A DNA stretch of 64,000 nucleotides. It comes from Nitrososphaerota archaeon. Its GTDB lineage: Archaea > Thermoproteota > Nitrososphaeria > Nitrososphaerales > Gagatemarchaeaceae. The notes below the pieces were generated by a model. The model was not told where the DNA came from and ran no database searches. It saw nothing but the letters and a program-made list of their open reading frames with translations. How positions within the stretch are numbered: position 1 is the stretch's first letter; every line of letters begins with the position of its first letter. The translations under genes were made by a program, and so were the position numbers. Positions 24,568 through 31,845 of this stretch are shown in pieces. The stretch spans positions 1 through 64,000 of the forward strand of contig JAFMAD010000007.1 of NCBI GenBank assembly GCA_029785195.1. The letters are read 5' to 3'.

Positions 24568-24586
24568 TGCTAAAATGGGTTTAGCA
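24568..24586. repeat. Perfect inverted repeat TGCTAAA-ATGGG-TTTAGCA
   Basis: Seven-base arms with a five-base loop. A minus-strand transcript from the box at 24607-24612 would begin at or next to this hairpin. Confidence 0.6.
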
Positions 24587-24606
24587 GCGTCAAAGTCGTG
24601 GGGCGT

Positions 24607-24612
24607 ATTTAA
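24607..24612 (-). promoter_or_regulatory. Orphan CGTT-type promoter box
   Basis: On the minus strand the context is TGCGTTAAATACGC, the backbone promoter form, itself within a GCGT/ACGC palindrome. The expected start near 24585 coincides with a hairpin, not an initiator codon, so it may drive the TFB leader or a small RNA. Confidence 0.45.
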
Positions 24613-24685
24613 CGCAGGGAGCCCGATTGGAATAAGACATTCCCAGGCCCCTTCCACTGCGCGAAAGCATCGCAATCTGTCAGGT

Positions 24686-24803
24686 GAAGGGCGCCAAACC
24701 CGAGGTCGAAGGACGCCAATCTTCCGGGCCGAAAGGCGCCAGATTCGGGATGAGCGCCAATATCAGGAGGCAAAGACGCCAATCAGAGTCGAAGGACGCC
24801 AAG
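24686..24803 (+). repeat. Iteron-like array of six direct repeats
   Basis: Six copies of GAAGGRCGCCAA with small variations; the core GCCA begins at 24693, 24715, 24738, 24756, 24778 and 24798. Intervals of 22, 23, 18, 22 and 20 bp, about two helical turns, put the sites on one face of the DNA. No spacer similarity, so not CRISPR. Typical of initiator or partition-protein binding arrays. Confidence 0.75.
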
Positions 24804-24822
24804 TTTAGGGGGATTGATGGCA

Positions 24823-27279
24823 TCAGCCCAATCTAGTCTGCGGGCCAGCGTCCCTTGGTGGAGGCTTCCACCCTTCTGCCAACTTGCGACCATCCTGCGT
24901 CAGCGCATACCCTTTCCCCTGCCTGAAGATTAGGCCGAGCTCGCGGAGGTGCTTGAGGAGGCGAGTCATCGTCCTCTCCGAAACATCCAGGTTCCATCCC
25001 AGGGTCTTCATGTTCTGGTATCCCAGCTTCAGCATGAGCGCCAGAAGGTGCAACTCGTCGTCTTCGAGGCCGGACAGCTGGACGGGGTTGTTACCCGCAA
25101 TAGAAATCGGTGGAGAGACGATGTCCTCTTTCTTCGCCTCCCGCTCCTGCTCCAAGTCCCCGGATTCGATTACTTTGTCTAGTTCGGCGTCGGACATCCC
25201 CAAGGCCTCGTGAACGACGTCGAAGGTAAGCCTGTCCTTGTCCTGCAAGAAGTTCCGGACCTGGGAGATCTGGTTCAGGGAGACCACTACGAAGGTGACC
25301 TTCCTGTATCTGGACACGTTCTTCTGCCAGTTGTCCTTTAGCTGGGCGGGGTTCTTCCCAGGGGTTATCTCAATCTCGATGGCGGTCCTGCTTTCCTCGT
25401 CCCACTCGTCAGGCTTGACCCGGGCGTAGACCATCCCCTCCTTCCCTTGCTTGTACTCAACCTTGGGCTCGATGTACAGGATGTCCGGAAATGGGCCTGC
25501 CCTGTCTCCTCGGTCGAAGGCGCACCAGTACCCCTTCTCCCAATACTTCTCGAGGAGCTGGAGCATCGTCTTCACGTGCAGGGGGCCACCGACTCTGCCG
25601 TTCTTCCTCCACTTCGCCGCGTCGAACCTGAAGAAGTCGTCCTGGGCGGCCTGGGTTATCGAGTAGAAGACCTGCCTGGCCTGCATCTTCTCGGCCTCTG
25701 TCTCGGGCTCCTTCCACATCGGCTCCCCTGTGTCGGGATCTTTCCCCATGTAGAGCTGGCCACCTTCTGGCTTCCCACTGACATATCCCCTGTCGGCGAG
25801 GAAGTTCAGGCCAACTTGGAGGACGTTCCTGTCCCAGTGGCACCTCTCTTCGAATATCTTGGCCATGTGGCGGAAGGCAATCTTGGTCCCGATGCGGTGG
25901 AGGTAGGCCAGGGGCATCCAGTAGATAGGTCCCCCGAGGGGGTACTCACCCCGCTGCTTCTTCGCCTCTGCAAGGTCCTTTTCGTACTTGAGGGTGTTGT
26001 CCCCGACGGCGCCGCCGTAGAGGTCTTCCATGTCCACCTTGAGGTATTCCATCGCCTCCGCGAAGCTCGCCAGGAGCTTCAGTTTTGGGAAGGTCACCCT
26101 GAAGGGGGGCTCCGTCGGCTTCCCTCCGACGGGCCTCTTCCTTACCACGGCCGCGTAGTCTTCCAGGCTCGGGATGAGAGAGTCCACAGCCTCGGTCTTC
26201 TGGGGATAGAGGAGCTTGGCCAGCTTCCTGGAGTCGTCCGGGCTGCTCCTGAAGGCGAGGACCGAGCCCACGTTGGACTGGATGGAGCCCATCAGGTCGT
26301 CGGGGATCTCGGAGAGGGTCTGGGCGACCATCCAGAGGTAGAGCCCGTACTTGCGCGACTGGGAGAGGATGGTCCTGAGAATCCTCAGCTGGGCAATGTC
26401 GCGGAACTCGTCGGCGGCGAGTATCACCGGGGTCCTGGCGACCGGCTCCTCCCCCTCCCTCTCCAGCCTCTTGGCGCGCTTCAGGCTGACGAAGTACATC
26501 TTCATCACCACGGCCGACGAGAAGATCCGCCTGAACTCGCTGGGGAGGCTGGAGGGGATCCTGAAGATGGTGAGCATACCAGGTTCCATCCTCTTCTCTA
26601 GGTCGATGGTCGACTCCCTGCTGCAGAAGGTCCTGAAGGTGATGGACGACGGGGGGAGGACGAAGTTGGATATCCTGTTGATGACGGGCATGAAGGCGTC
26701 CTTGGGGAGCTTGGAAATTGCCTCGATGGTCTGGTGGATGACCTCGGGCTCGACGTCCCTCCTCCTCAGCAGGTCGGCGATTTCGCCGGTGCTCTTCTTG
26801 GTGAATTCGAGCAGGAGGTTGTAAAGCTCCCAGAAGGTCGGGTTGTCCGTAAAGGTGTAGAGGTAGTAGAGGGCGCCCTTGAAGACGAACATCAAGCGCG
26901 GGGCGTTCGTAGCGTCGGTGTTGAACACGTCAGAGAGGAGGATGGAGAACTCCTCGACCTGGGTCTGGAGGACCTCGGTCTTCTCCTCCGGGGTCAGCCC
27001 CTTGGGCAAGGAGAGGAGGTTGAAGCCGAAGGAGACGTACTGGGGGTCGAGGATGACGACGCGGTCCTTCCATTTCGACTTCGGGATGGCGCGCAGCAGG
27101 TCGATGGACGCGTCTCCTCCCGGGTCGAAGAGGAACAACGCAGGTTGGGGCTTGCCTTCCTCCTTCTTGTCGTAGAGGAGCTTCAGCATGTGCAGGACGG
27201 CGTTGGTCTTGCCGCTGCCAGTCCCGCCGACGACGAGCATGTGGAAGAGCATGTCTTCGCTGGTGAAGGTCTGGCCCAT
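24823..27279 (-). CDS. VirD4/TraG-like coupling ATPase (C-terminal half of a split T4CP)
   Basis: 818 residues. The protein opens directly with a motor domain: HMLVVGGTGSGKTNAVLHML (Walker A 18-25), LFLFDPGGDASIDL, a Walker B VILAADEFRD (about 300), then LWMVAQTLSEIP and NVGSVLAFRSSPDDSRKLAKL as in HerA/VirD4/TrwB coupling proteins. From about residue 430 comes an extra region with an alpha/beta ITPGKNPAQLKDNWQKNV block, then a C-terminal winged helix (MKTLGWNLDVSERTMTRLLK). The membrane-proximal N-terminal domain is absent and is encoded by the gene just upstream. It should pump DNA into the transfer channel. ATG 27279 is 32 nt from a CGTTAAAT box. Confidence 0.8.
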   Translation of the reverse strand: MGQTFTSEDMLFHMLVVGGTGSGKTNAVLHMLKLLYDKKEEGKPQPALFLFDPGGDASIDLLRAIPKSKWKDRVVILDPQYVSFGFNLLSLPKGLTPEEKTEVLQTQVEEFSILLSDVFNTDATNAPRLMFVFKGALYYLYTFTDNPTFWELYNLLLEFTKKSTGEIADLLRRRDVEPEVIHQTIEAISKLPKDAFMPVINRISNFVLPPSSITFRTFCSRESTIDLEKRMEPGMLTIFRIPSSLPSEFRRIFSSAVVMKMYFVSLKRAKRLEREGEEPVARTPVILAADEFRDIAQLRILRTILSQSRKYGLYLWMVAQTLSEIPDDLMGSIQSNVGSVLAFRSSPDDSRKLAKLLYPQKTEAVDSLIPSLEDYAAVVRKRPVGGKPTEPPFRVTFPKLKLLASFAEAMEYLKVDMEDLYGGAVGDNTLKYEKDLAEAKKQRGEYPLGGPIYWMPLAYLHRIGTKIAFRHMAKIFEERCHWDRNVLQVGLNFLADRGYVSGKPEGGQLYMGKDPDTGEPMWKEPETEAEKMQARQVFYSITQAAQDDFFRFDAAKWRKNGRVGGPLHVKTMLQLLEKYWEKGYWCAFDRGDRAGPFPDILYIEPKVEYKQGKEGMVYARVKPDEWDEESRTAIEIEITPGKNPAQLKDNWQKNVSRYRKVTFVVVSLNQISQVRNFLQDKDRLTFDVVHEALGMSDAELDKVIESGDLEQEREAKKEDIVSPPISIAGNNPVQLSGLEDDELHLLALMLKLGYQNMKTLGWNLDVSERTMTRLLKHLRELGLIFRQGKGYALTQDGRKLAEGWKPPPRDAGPQTRLG

Positions 27280-27308
27280 TCCGAATCGTGAGAAGACAGC
27301 CGGCTGCG

Positions 27309-27314
27309 ATTTAA
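27309..27314 (-). promoter_or_regulatory. CGTT-type promoter overlapping a stop codon
   Basis: CGCGTTAAATCGC on the minus strand lies across the TAA-proximal end of the upstream gene, 32 nt before ATG 27279. The coupling ATPase therefore can be transcribed apart from its partner gene. Confidence 0.45.
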
Positions 27315-28345
27315 CGCGGGCTTAGCCCGACGATGCCAGGTATCTCCTTCAAGTAGGCGGGCGTGTCGGTCGCCTCCACGACGCTGAGGGTGCCGTACAC
27401 CGACTCCATCACCCCGAGGTACTCCTTCAGGTCTCTCTCGGTCTTGGATGAGAGGATAATCTCGGTGCTTCCCCCGGTGAAAACTACTTCGAAGCCCCTC
27501 ACCGTTGTCGAGGGCAGAAGCGCCAGCCTTTCCAGCTTCTCGTCCTTCAGGGGCTCGACTATCTTGGGGACCTCCGCCAACCTCAGGACCATCGCCCGAG
27601 AGGGTTTGTTCTCCGCAGGATGCGAGCCCCCTTCTTCCTCGCCTCCCTCTAATCCTCCGGGTTGGACATCGGGAGAGTACGAGGAGCGTTTCCCGAGGGA
27701 CTCCAGGAAGCCCTGGGTCGAGGCGACCGGGAGGTGGAGGTAGTAGGGGATTTCTTCCTGGGTGATGAGGAACGAGGGGGGCTCGAGGCGGGACCGGGAG
27801 TAGCTCATGAAGTAGGGCGACACGTCCTCGACCATCCTCCTCTTGACAAGCTCGACGAGCATCCAGGGGTTCCTGTAGACGAAGGCCCCGAGCCTGTCGA
27901 GCTCGTCGTAGCAGTCCTTGAAGGGAAGGGCCGAAAGTTGGCGCGGATTGCCCACCCACATCCCCTGGATGGCGAGGAGAACGTGCGGCGCGTTTGCGAT
28001 AGCGTCTATCCTCTTGACCCTCTCCCCTGAGCGCTTGTACCAGTCGCGGTAGAGCTCCGGCCTGTCGTACTCGCTGTCGTCTATGATGCTCCTCTTCGGG
28101 GTCTTAATCTGCTCCGCTGCCACATGCATGGAGTTCTTGAGGGCAACCAGAGTTGGAGAGAGGTTCACCCGCTTGAAGAGGAACTGGACCCAGGCGAATC
28201 TGGGGTTCGCTGCCTCAATAGAGTGGATCAGTTCTCCCATGAGGCGCTGAGGTTGAGGGAACTTCGGCAGGGACATCGGGGTGGCGTTGACGAGGGAGAC
28301 GTTGAAGAAGCGCACCTTTTCTTTCAAAACCTGTCTCTCGCTCAT
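27311..28345 (-). CDS. N-terminal-domain partner of the split coupling protein
   Basis: 344 residues without a Walker motif. It resembles the alpha/beta domain preceding the motor of VirD4/HerA-type conjugation ATPases: RLMGELIHSIEAANPRFAWV, FKRVNLSPTLVALKN, IDAIANAPHVLLAIQ, and FLITQEEIPYYLHLPVA (about residues 193-209), where full-length proteins carry L-x-x-EELA-L-HLP. After an acidic linker (GGLEGGEEEGGSH) a second half with FEVVFTGGSTEIILSS completes it. ATG 28345 overlaps the stop of the membrane protein upstream (ATGA). Together with the next gene it would rebuild a complete coupling protein. Confidence 0.6.
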   Translation of the reverse strand: MSERQVLKEKVRFFNVSLVNATPMSLPKFPQPQRLMGELIHSIEAANPRFAWVQFLFKRVNLSPTLVALKNSMHVAAEQIKTPKRSIIDDSEYDRPELYRDWYKRSGERVKRIDAIANAPHVLLAIQGMWVGNPRQLSALPFKDCYDELDRLGAFVYRNPWMLVELVKRRMVEDVSPYFMSYSRSRLEPPSFLITQEEIPYYLHLPVASTQGFLESLGKRSSYSPDVQPGGLEGGEEEGGSHPAENKPSRAMVLRLAEVPKIVEPLKDEKLERLALLPSTTVRGFEVVFTGGSTEIILSSKTERDLKEYLGVMESVYGTLSVVEATDTPAYLKEIPGIVGLSPR

Positions 28346-28830
28346 TGCGTCCCACCTGTCGTAGAAGCGGCCGACTTGCTCCGAGGGCGGGACTCGTCCT
28401 TCCTATCGCCGAAATCCCGCACCCTAGTCCCCAAGCGAGGGTAAGGCAGAACGTCCCTGTAGGGCTTGAAGGGGAAGGGCCCTGCACGGTTCAGGACGAC
28501 CAGCAAGAAGAGCGGAACAGCCACCGCCGCCTGGATTGCACACAGGTAATACCACGGCAGCGTGAGTGAAGCGTATCCCGAGCCAGCGTAAATCACAAGC
28601 GAGGCGAAAATGAGGACGAGGTTCGAGTCCCCTAGCATGGCCCTCCTGGGAGCCATCACCTTGTCGCCGATCAGTTCCAGACGCTCGCTGACCTGATACC
28701 AGTCCCATGCAGTGGAACCGTCATGGAACGGTCTCAGTAGTCTGCCCAGGTCGTGCCTGTATGCGATGAAGCATATCGCAGCCAGATACGGGATTGGCGT
28801 GTCCAAGAAGAGCCACCGGATATCTGGCAT
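28342..28830 (-). CDS. Small membrane protein of the coupling operon
   Basis: 162 residues with hydrophobic segments at about 8-26 (PYLAAICFIAYRH), 70-90 (LVLIFASLVIYAGSGYASL) and 92-113 (YYLCAIQAAVAVPLFLLVVL). A conserved-looking cytoplasmic loop lies between the first two, and a basic, Ser-rich tail closes it. It could anchor the split coupling ATPase, which lacks membrane helices of its own. ATG 28830 is 25 nt from a CGTTAATA box; the end overlaps the next gene. Confidence 0.65.
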   Translation of the reverse strand: MPDIRWLFLDTPIPYLAAICFIAYRHDLGRLLRPFHDGSTAWDWYQVSERLELIGDKVMAPRRAMLGDSNLVLIFASLVIYAGSGYASLTLPWYYLCAIQAAVAVPLFLLVVLNRAGPFPFKPYRDVLPYPRLGTRVRDFGDRKDESRPRSKSAASTTGGTQ

Positions 28831-28852
28831 CGAACACGGGGGGTCTTCGCCG

Positions 28853-28858
28853 TATTAA
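28853..28858 (-). promoter_or_regulatory. CGTT-type promoter of the coupling operon
   Basis: CCCGTTAATACGG on the minus strand, centred 25.5 nt before ATG 28830. Confidence 0.55.
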
Positions 28859-29199
28859 CGGGGGAGGGGTGCGGCAGGAGCCATCGCCTCCGCTACCCTC
28901 GTGAACGATGAAAGCATCTCAAGGCCTGTGGGTGTCAGCTTGTAGCGCCTCCGCGGCCCGTCGGAGACGACCTTCAGGAATCCGCGTTCTGAGAGGCGGC
29001 CCAGGAAGCTCTGGCAGATTGACCAAGAGAGGTTGGACTTGTACATGACCTGGGTGGGCCTGTCGGCACCATTCCTGACGGCGTCGAGGACGTGTATCAT
29101 CATCTCAATGTGAGACCTCCGCCCTTGGACCTTCGGCCTGGGCCCCCGGACTCTCGCGAAGACGTCAAAGGTTGGTTCCCCACAGCTGTCAGCACTCAA
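28855..29199 (-). CDS. Winged-helix regulator
   Basis: 114 residues from TTG 29199, which lies 27 nt from ATATAA at 29224-29229. The domain HIEMMIHVLDAVRNG, MYKSNLSWSICQSFLGRLSERG, RRRYKLTPTGLEML is the archaeal winged-helix type (HTH_45-like) found in small plasmid regulators. An upstream N-terminal tail carries GPRPKVQGRR. Likely an autoregulated repressor of nearby transfer genes. Confidence 0.7.
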   Translation of the reverse strand: MSADSCGEPTFDVFARVRGPRPKVQGRRSHIEMMIHVLDAVRNGADRPTQVMYKSNLSWSICQSFLGRLSERGFLKVVSDGPRRRYKLTPTGLEMLSSFTRVAEAMAPAAPLPR

Positions 29200-29217
29200 G
29201 TTGACCGAGTTGTCGTG

Positions 29218-29544
29218 CTACGGATATAACGAAGGGCGCTTGCCAAATGCTTCCCTCGCTTTCCGGACCTCTTCCGCAAAGCACAGTTCAGTTCCACTTT
29301 CGTATCGTGCCCCTATCGCACGGTAGAACCTCCCTAGGATGCGCCCCTCGATCACCAGGGCCCCCGTGGGCTGGAACATATCGACCAGGGCGTCGTCGAA
29401 CTCCTGAGGTCTCCTGGCACAGTCAGACAGGCTGGTCCCTGACCTTGCGAGCCACCAAGAAGCGGAGTCCCTCCCTGTTGCTCCCAGGACTTCTGAGAGG
29501 ACCGCTTCACAGACTTCGGTCAGTGCTTCGGCGAAGTCTGGCAT
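29218..29544 (-). CDS. Hypothetical protein, 108 aa
   Basis: Soluble, helical, no family recognised. Conserved-looking segments are FDDALVDMFQPTGALVIEGRILGRFYRAIGARY and CFAEEVRKAREAF. ATG 29544 is 26 nt from a CGTTATTAG box, so it is a real transcription unit in the backbone between the secretion ATPase and the regulator. Possibly an accessory of either. Confidence 0.6.
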   Translation of the reverse strand: MPDFAEALTEVCEAVLSEVLGATGRDSASWWLARSGTSLSDCARRPQEFDDALVDMFQPTGALVIEGRILGRFYRAIGARYESGTELCFAEEVRKAREAFGKRPSLYP

Positions 29545-29566
29545 CGAAGGAAGACAGTCAAGCCGC

Positions 29567-29572
29567 TAATAA
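29567..29572 (-). promoter_or_regulatory. CGTT-type promoter
   Basis: CTCCGTTATTAGCG on the minus strand, about 26 nt before ATG 29544. Confidence 0.5.
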
Positions 29573-29592
29573 CGGAGTACTAGGTATCCCTG

Positions 29593-31146
29593 TCAGCCAG
29601 CCAGACCGTACTTGTTGATGTAGAACTTCCGAATGGAGTCTCCGACGTCGTTCAGCGTGAAGAGCCTGTTCTCCACCATCTTCTCGACGTAGGCCGCTCT
29701 CTCTGCCAGTTCCCCTCCAAGCTGGCTTTCGTCCCATCCGAAGAGCCTCTTGACCTGACCGAGGCGCTGCGTCCCCGTTGCGACCAGTTCCTCCGGAGAA
29801 GACGGGGAGAAGGTGTCTGTGACGACGTCGTAGTTGAACAGCTCTTTGAGGTCAAAGCCTCCCGCCTTTGGGTCGAGCTCCGTGATGGAGAGGACCCTCC
29901 TCACGACCTTTCCGTGCTCCCTCCTCACCCTGTTCATGACCGCGAAGGCCCAGATCAGCATCATGTTTCCGGTGGGCACCAGCATCGGAGGGGCGCTCAT
30001 CCTGATCATGGCGTTGAGGACATTGTCGCTGTGGAAGCTGGTCAGGGCTCCATGCCCGGAGGCGGCCGAGTTCACCAGGGCGGCTATCTCCTCCCCCCTC
30101 ACCTCCCCCACGATGACGAAGTCGGGGGTCAGCCTCAGAGAGTGCTTCACGAGGTCCTGGAGGGTTATCTCCAGGTTGTCCATGCCGATGCTGTAGCTCC
30201 GCCTCGACATGAGCTGGTCCCACACCTCGTGAGGCAGCCTAAGCTCGGGATTGTCCTCGATGGTGCAGACGGCGGAGTTCGGGTTGACCAGGGAGGCGAG
30301 GGTGTTCATGAAGGTGGTCTTCCCGCTCCCGGTTGGGCCGATGATCATCAAGAACCCCCTGGCCTCGATCATCAGCCAGAGGTAGGCGACCATGAGGGGA
30401 GAGACGGTGTTCAGCCTGACGAGGGTGGTTATCGGCATCGGCTCGGCTGGGAACTTGCGAATGGTGAAGGCGGTCCCGGTCATTGACACGTCCGTGGACC
30501 ATCTCACGGCCACCCTGTCATTGGCGGGGGTCCTAGCGTCGACTATCGGCATGGCGTTGGTCGCCAAGGTCCCGCACCTCTGCAGCATCTTCTGGGTGGA
30601 CTCCTCGGCGTCTTCCTCTGTGGGGAAAATGACGTTGGTTCTGATCCACCCCAGCTCGCTGTGGTTCTTGTGGAGGACGACGATGGGCCTTCCGTGGCCG
30701 GTACACTTGATGTCCTCGATGTTGAAGTCGTTCATCAGGACATCAAGCCTCCCGTACCCCTTGAGTTCCCTCTTCACGTAGTATTCGTACTTCTGAAGGG
30801 ATTGGGTCACCTCGTCGAGGAACCCCAGGCTTCTCGCGGCCTCGACCATGTTGGGTATGAGCCTCTTCGAAGGGTCGGTGGCGTCCTCCGGGGAGATGCT
30901 CATGAAGATATGGTCGAGGAGACGGCTCAGCCTCTCCCTTTCACGCTCGGTGAGAGAGGGCTCGGCTACTGTGTATCTCCCGACGCCTCCCTCGTTGGCG
31001 ATGACGACCGACGCGGGGCCGACATCGTATCTCTCGAGTTCCTTTCCCAGGACGGCAACCGAGTCGCCCTGCCTCTGCTCCTCACCAAGCGTGTAGAGGG
31101 AGAAACCGGAGAGCGCCCTGCGGATGGGATCTTCATTGGAGGACAA
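29593..31146 (-). CDS. TadA/ArlI-type secretion ATPase (VirB11/PilT superfamily)
   Basis: 517 residues. After an N-terminal region (KYEYYVKRELKGYGRLDVLMND, about 119-140) come VLHKNH and DRVAVRW strands, Walker A GPTGSGKT (270-277), the Asp box TIEDNPELRLPHE, Walker B with FVIVGEVRGEEI, and the His box SGHGALTSFHSDN. This is the secretion ATPase powering archaeal type IV pili. TTG 31146 lies 25.5 nt from ATAAAA at 31169-31174; the frame is open further up but without a promoter. The cognate platform and pilins are encoded at 33.8-36.7 kb. Confidence 0.9.
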   Translation of the reverse strand: MSSNEDPIRRALSGFSLYTLGEEQRQGDSVAVLGKELERYDVGPASVVIANEGGVGRYTVAEPSLTERERERLSRLLDHIFMSISPEDATDPSKRLIPNMVEAARSLGFLDEVTQSLQKYEYYVKRELKGYGRLDVLMNDFNIEDIKCTGHGRPIVVLHKNHSELGWIRTNVIFPTEEDAEESTQKMLQRCGTLATNAMPIVDARTPANDRVAVRWSTDVSMTGTAFTIRKFPAEPMPITTLVRLNTVSPLMVAYLWLMIEARGFLMIIGPTGSGKTTFMNTLASLVNPNSAVCTIEDNPELRLPHEVWDQLMSRRSYSIGMDNLEITLQDLVKHSLRLTPDFVIVGEVRGEEIAALVNSAASGHGALTSFHSDNVLNAMIRMSAPPMLVPTGNMMLIWAFAVMNRVRREHGKVVRRVLSITELDPKAGGFDLKELFNYDVVTDTFSPSSPEELVATGTQRLGQVKRLFGWDESQLGGELAERAAYVEKMVENRLFTLNDVGDSIRKFYINKYGLAG

Positions 31147-31168
31147 CAGCTCGGAACGGAATAGGTGA

Positions 31169-31174
31169 ATAAAA
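31169..31174 (-). promoter_or_regulatory. TATA box of the secretion ATPase gene
   Basis: TTGTTTTATTCAC on the minus strand, centred 25.5 nt before TTG 31146, which fixes that start. Confidence 0.5.
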
Positions 31175-31242
31175 CAAGCCAGGGGGGTCCGATCAGCCTG
31201 TTCTTGCAACTAGGACTTTATACCTCAGCCGGGGACTTTCAT

Positions 31243-31818
31243 GTGAGTAGGATGAGTAGGCTTCGTAGGGTCGGAAGGAAGAGACTGGTTTTGGTAGCTG
31301 CTATTCTGGCAGCGGCCTCGGTTGCAATCGCAATCGCGGCCTATGCGAGCGTCTCCTCCTGGAGCCCGCCCTGTAATGGACTCGTATGCGGCCCCATCCC
31401 ATACCCGAAGGTCCAGAGCGGGAAGGTTTTCACCGGCACCAACGGCCCAACGATCTGCGAACTGATGACCGACGCTGCCGTCTGTCCCGTGTACTTCAGC
31501 GCTGGGGACAACGGAACGGTTGTAATCGGCGTCAGCGAGATGGACGCAACGCCAGGGACCTATGTGGGAGGGATCCAGGTCCAGTTTCTCGTTTACTCCT
31601 CCGACAGCCAGTACGTGACTTTCACGTCCATGCCCAGTTGCGCCTACACCGTAGCTCCTCCGCTCAACACCGCTGGCTGCACGGTCTCTGGAATCTCCCC
31701 TCAGCCGTTCACGTTCGCCTTCTCTGTCTCCAAGGATTACCCGAGCTACTCTTCTACTTCGGGCCACTGGCCCTCAAGCATCACCGTCAACGTGATCAAG
31801 AGCTGCTGCTGGCCCTGA
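31243..31818 (+). CDS. Membrane-anchored extracellular protein, 191 aa
   Basis: GTG at 31243 is 24 nt past TTTATA (31217-31222). The N-terminus is basic (SRLRRVGRKR) followed by one membrane helix (LVLVAAILAAASVAIAIAAYA), then an exported domain with six cysteines (including SPPCNGLVCG, CELM, AVCP, SCAY, AGCTV) and a terminal SCCWP. The beta-rich pattern with Thr/Ser suggests an immunoglobulin-like fold. Probably a surface or pilus-associated protein. Convergent with the large surface protein. Confidence 0.6.
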   Translation: MSRMSRLRRVGRKRLVLVAAILAAASVAIAIAAYASVSSWSPPCNGLVCGPIPYPKVQSGKVFTGTNGPTICELMTDAAVCPVYFSAGDNGTVVIGVSEMDATPGTYVGGIQVQFLVYSSDSQYVTFTSMPSCAYTVAPPLNTAGCTVSGISPQPFTFAFSVSKDYPSYSSTSGHWPSSITVNVIKSCCWP

Positions 31819-31845
31819 ACAGGACGGCCGAGCGCGTTGTTATGA

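Larger units (their letters stand above)
24086..24822. other. 0.74 kb intergenic control region with palindromes and iterons
   Basis: No convincing gene. It contains, from left to right, perfect inverted repeats at 24447-24462, 24495-24510 and 24568-24586, a TATA-type box at 24607-24612 and six direct repeats at 24686-24803. A plus-strand frame across it only translates the repeats. The setting, between a TFB gene and the coupling-protein operon, suits a replication origin, transfer origin or partition site. Confidence 0.6.

Noticed and set aside
24418-24675. Minus-strand 85-codon frame in the palindrome region
   Set aside because: The orphan promoter would start transcription inside it with no start codon there, and it crosses three palindromes; no recognisable domain.
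24686-24803. CRISPR array
   Set aside because: The repeats are about 12 bp, spaced only about 21 bp, and the spacers are too short and not unit-like; no cas genes.
24530-24808. Plus-strand frame with repeated Arg/Gln segments
   Set aside because: It merely translates the iteron repeats; no promoter at the right distance and no coding-like composition outside the repeats.
25447-26601. 384-codon plus-strand frame inside the coupling ATPase gene
   Set aside because: It is the antisense shadow of a gene with intact ATPase motifs; His/Glu/Gly-rich composition is typical of such shadows.
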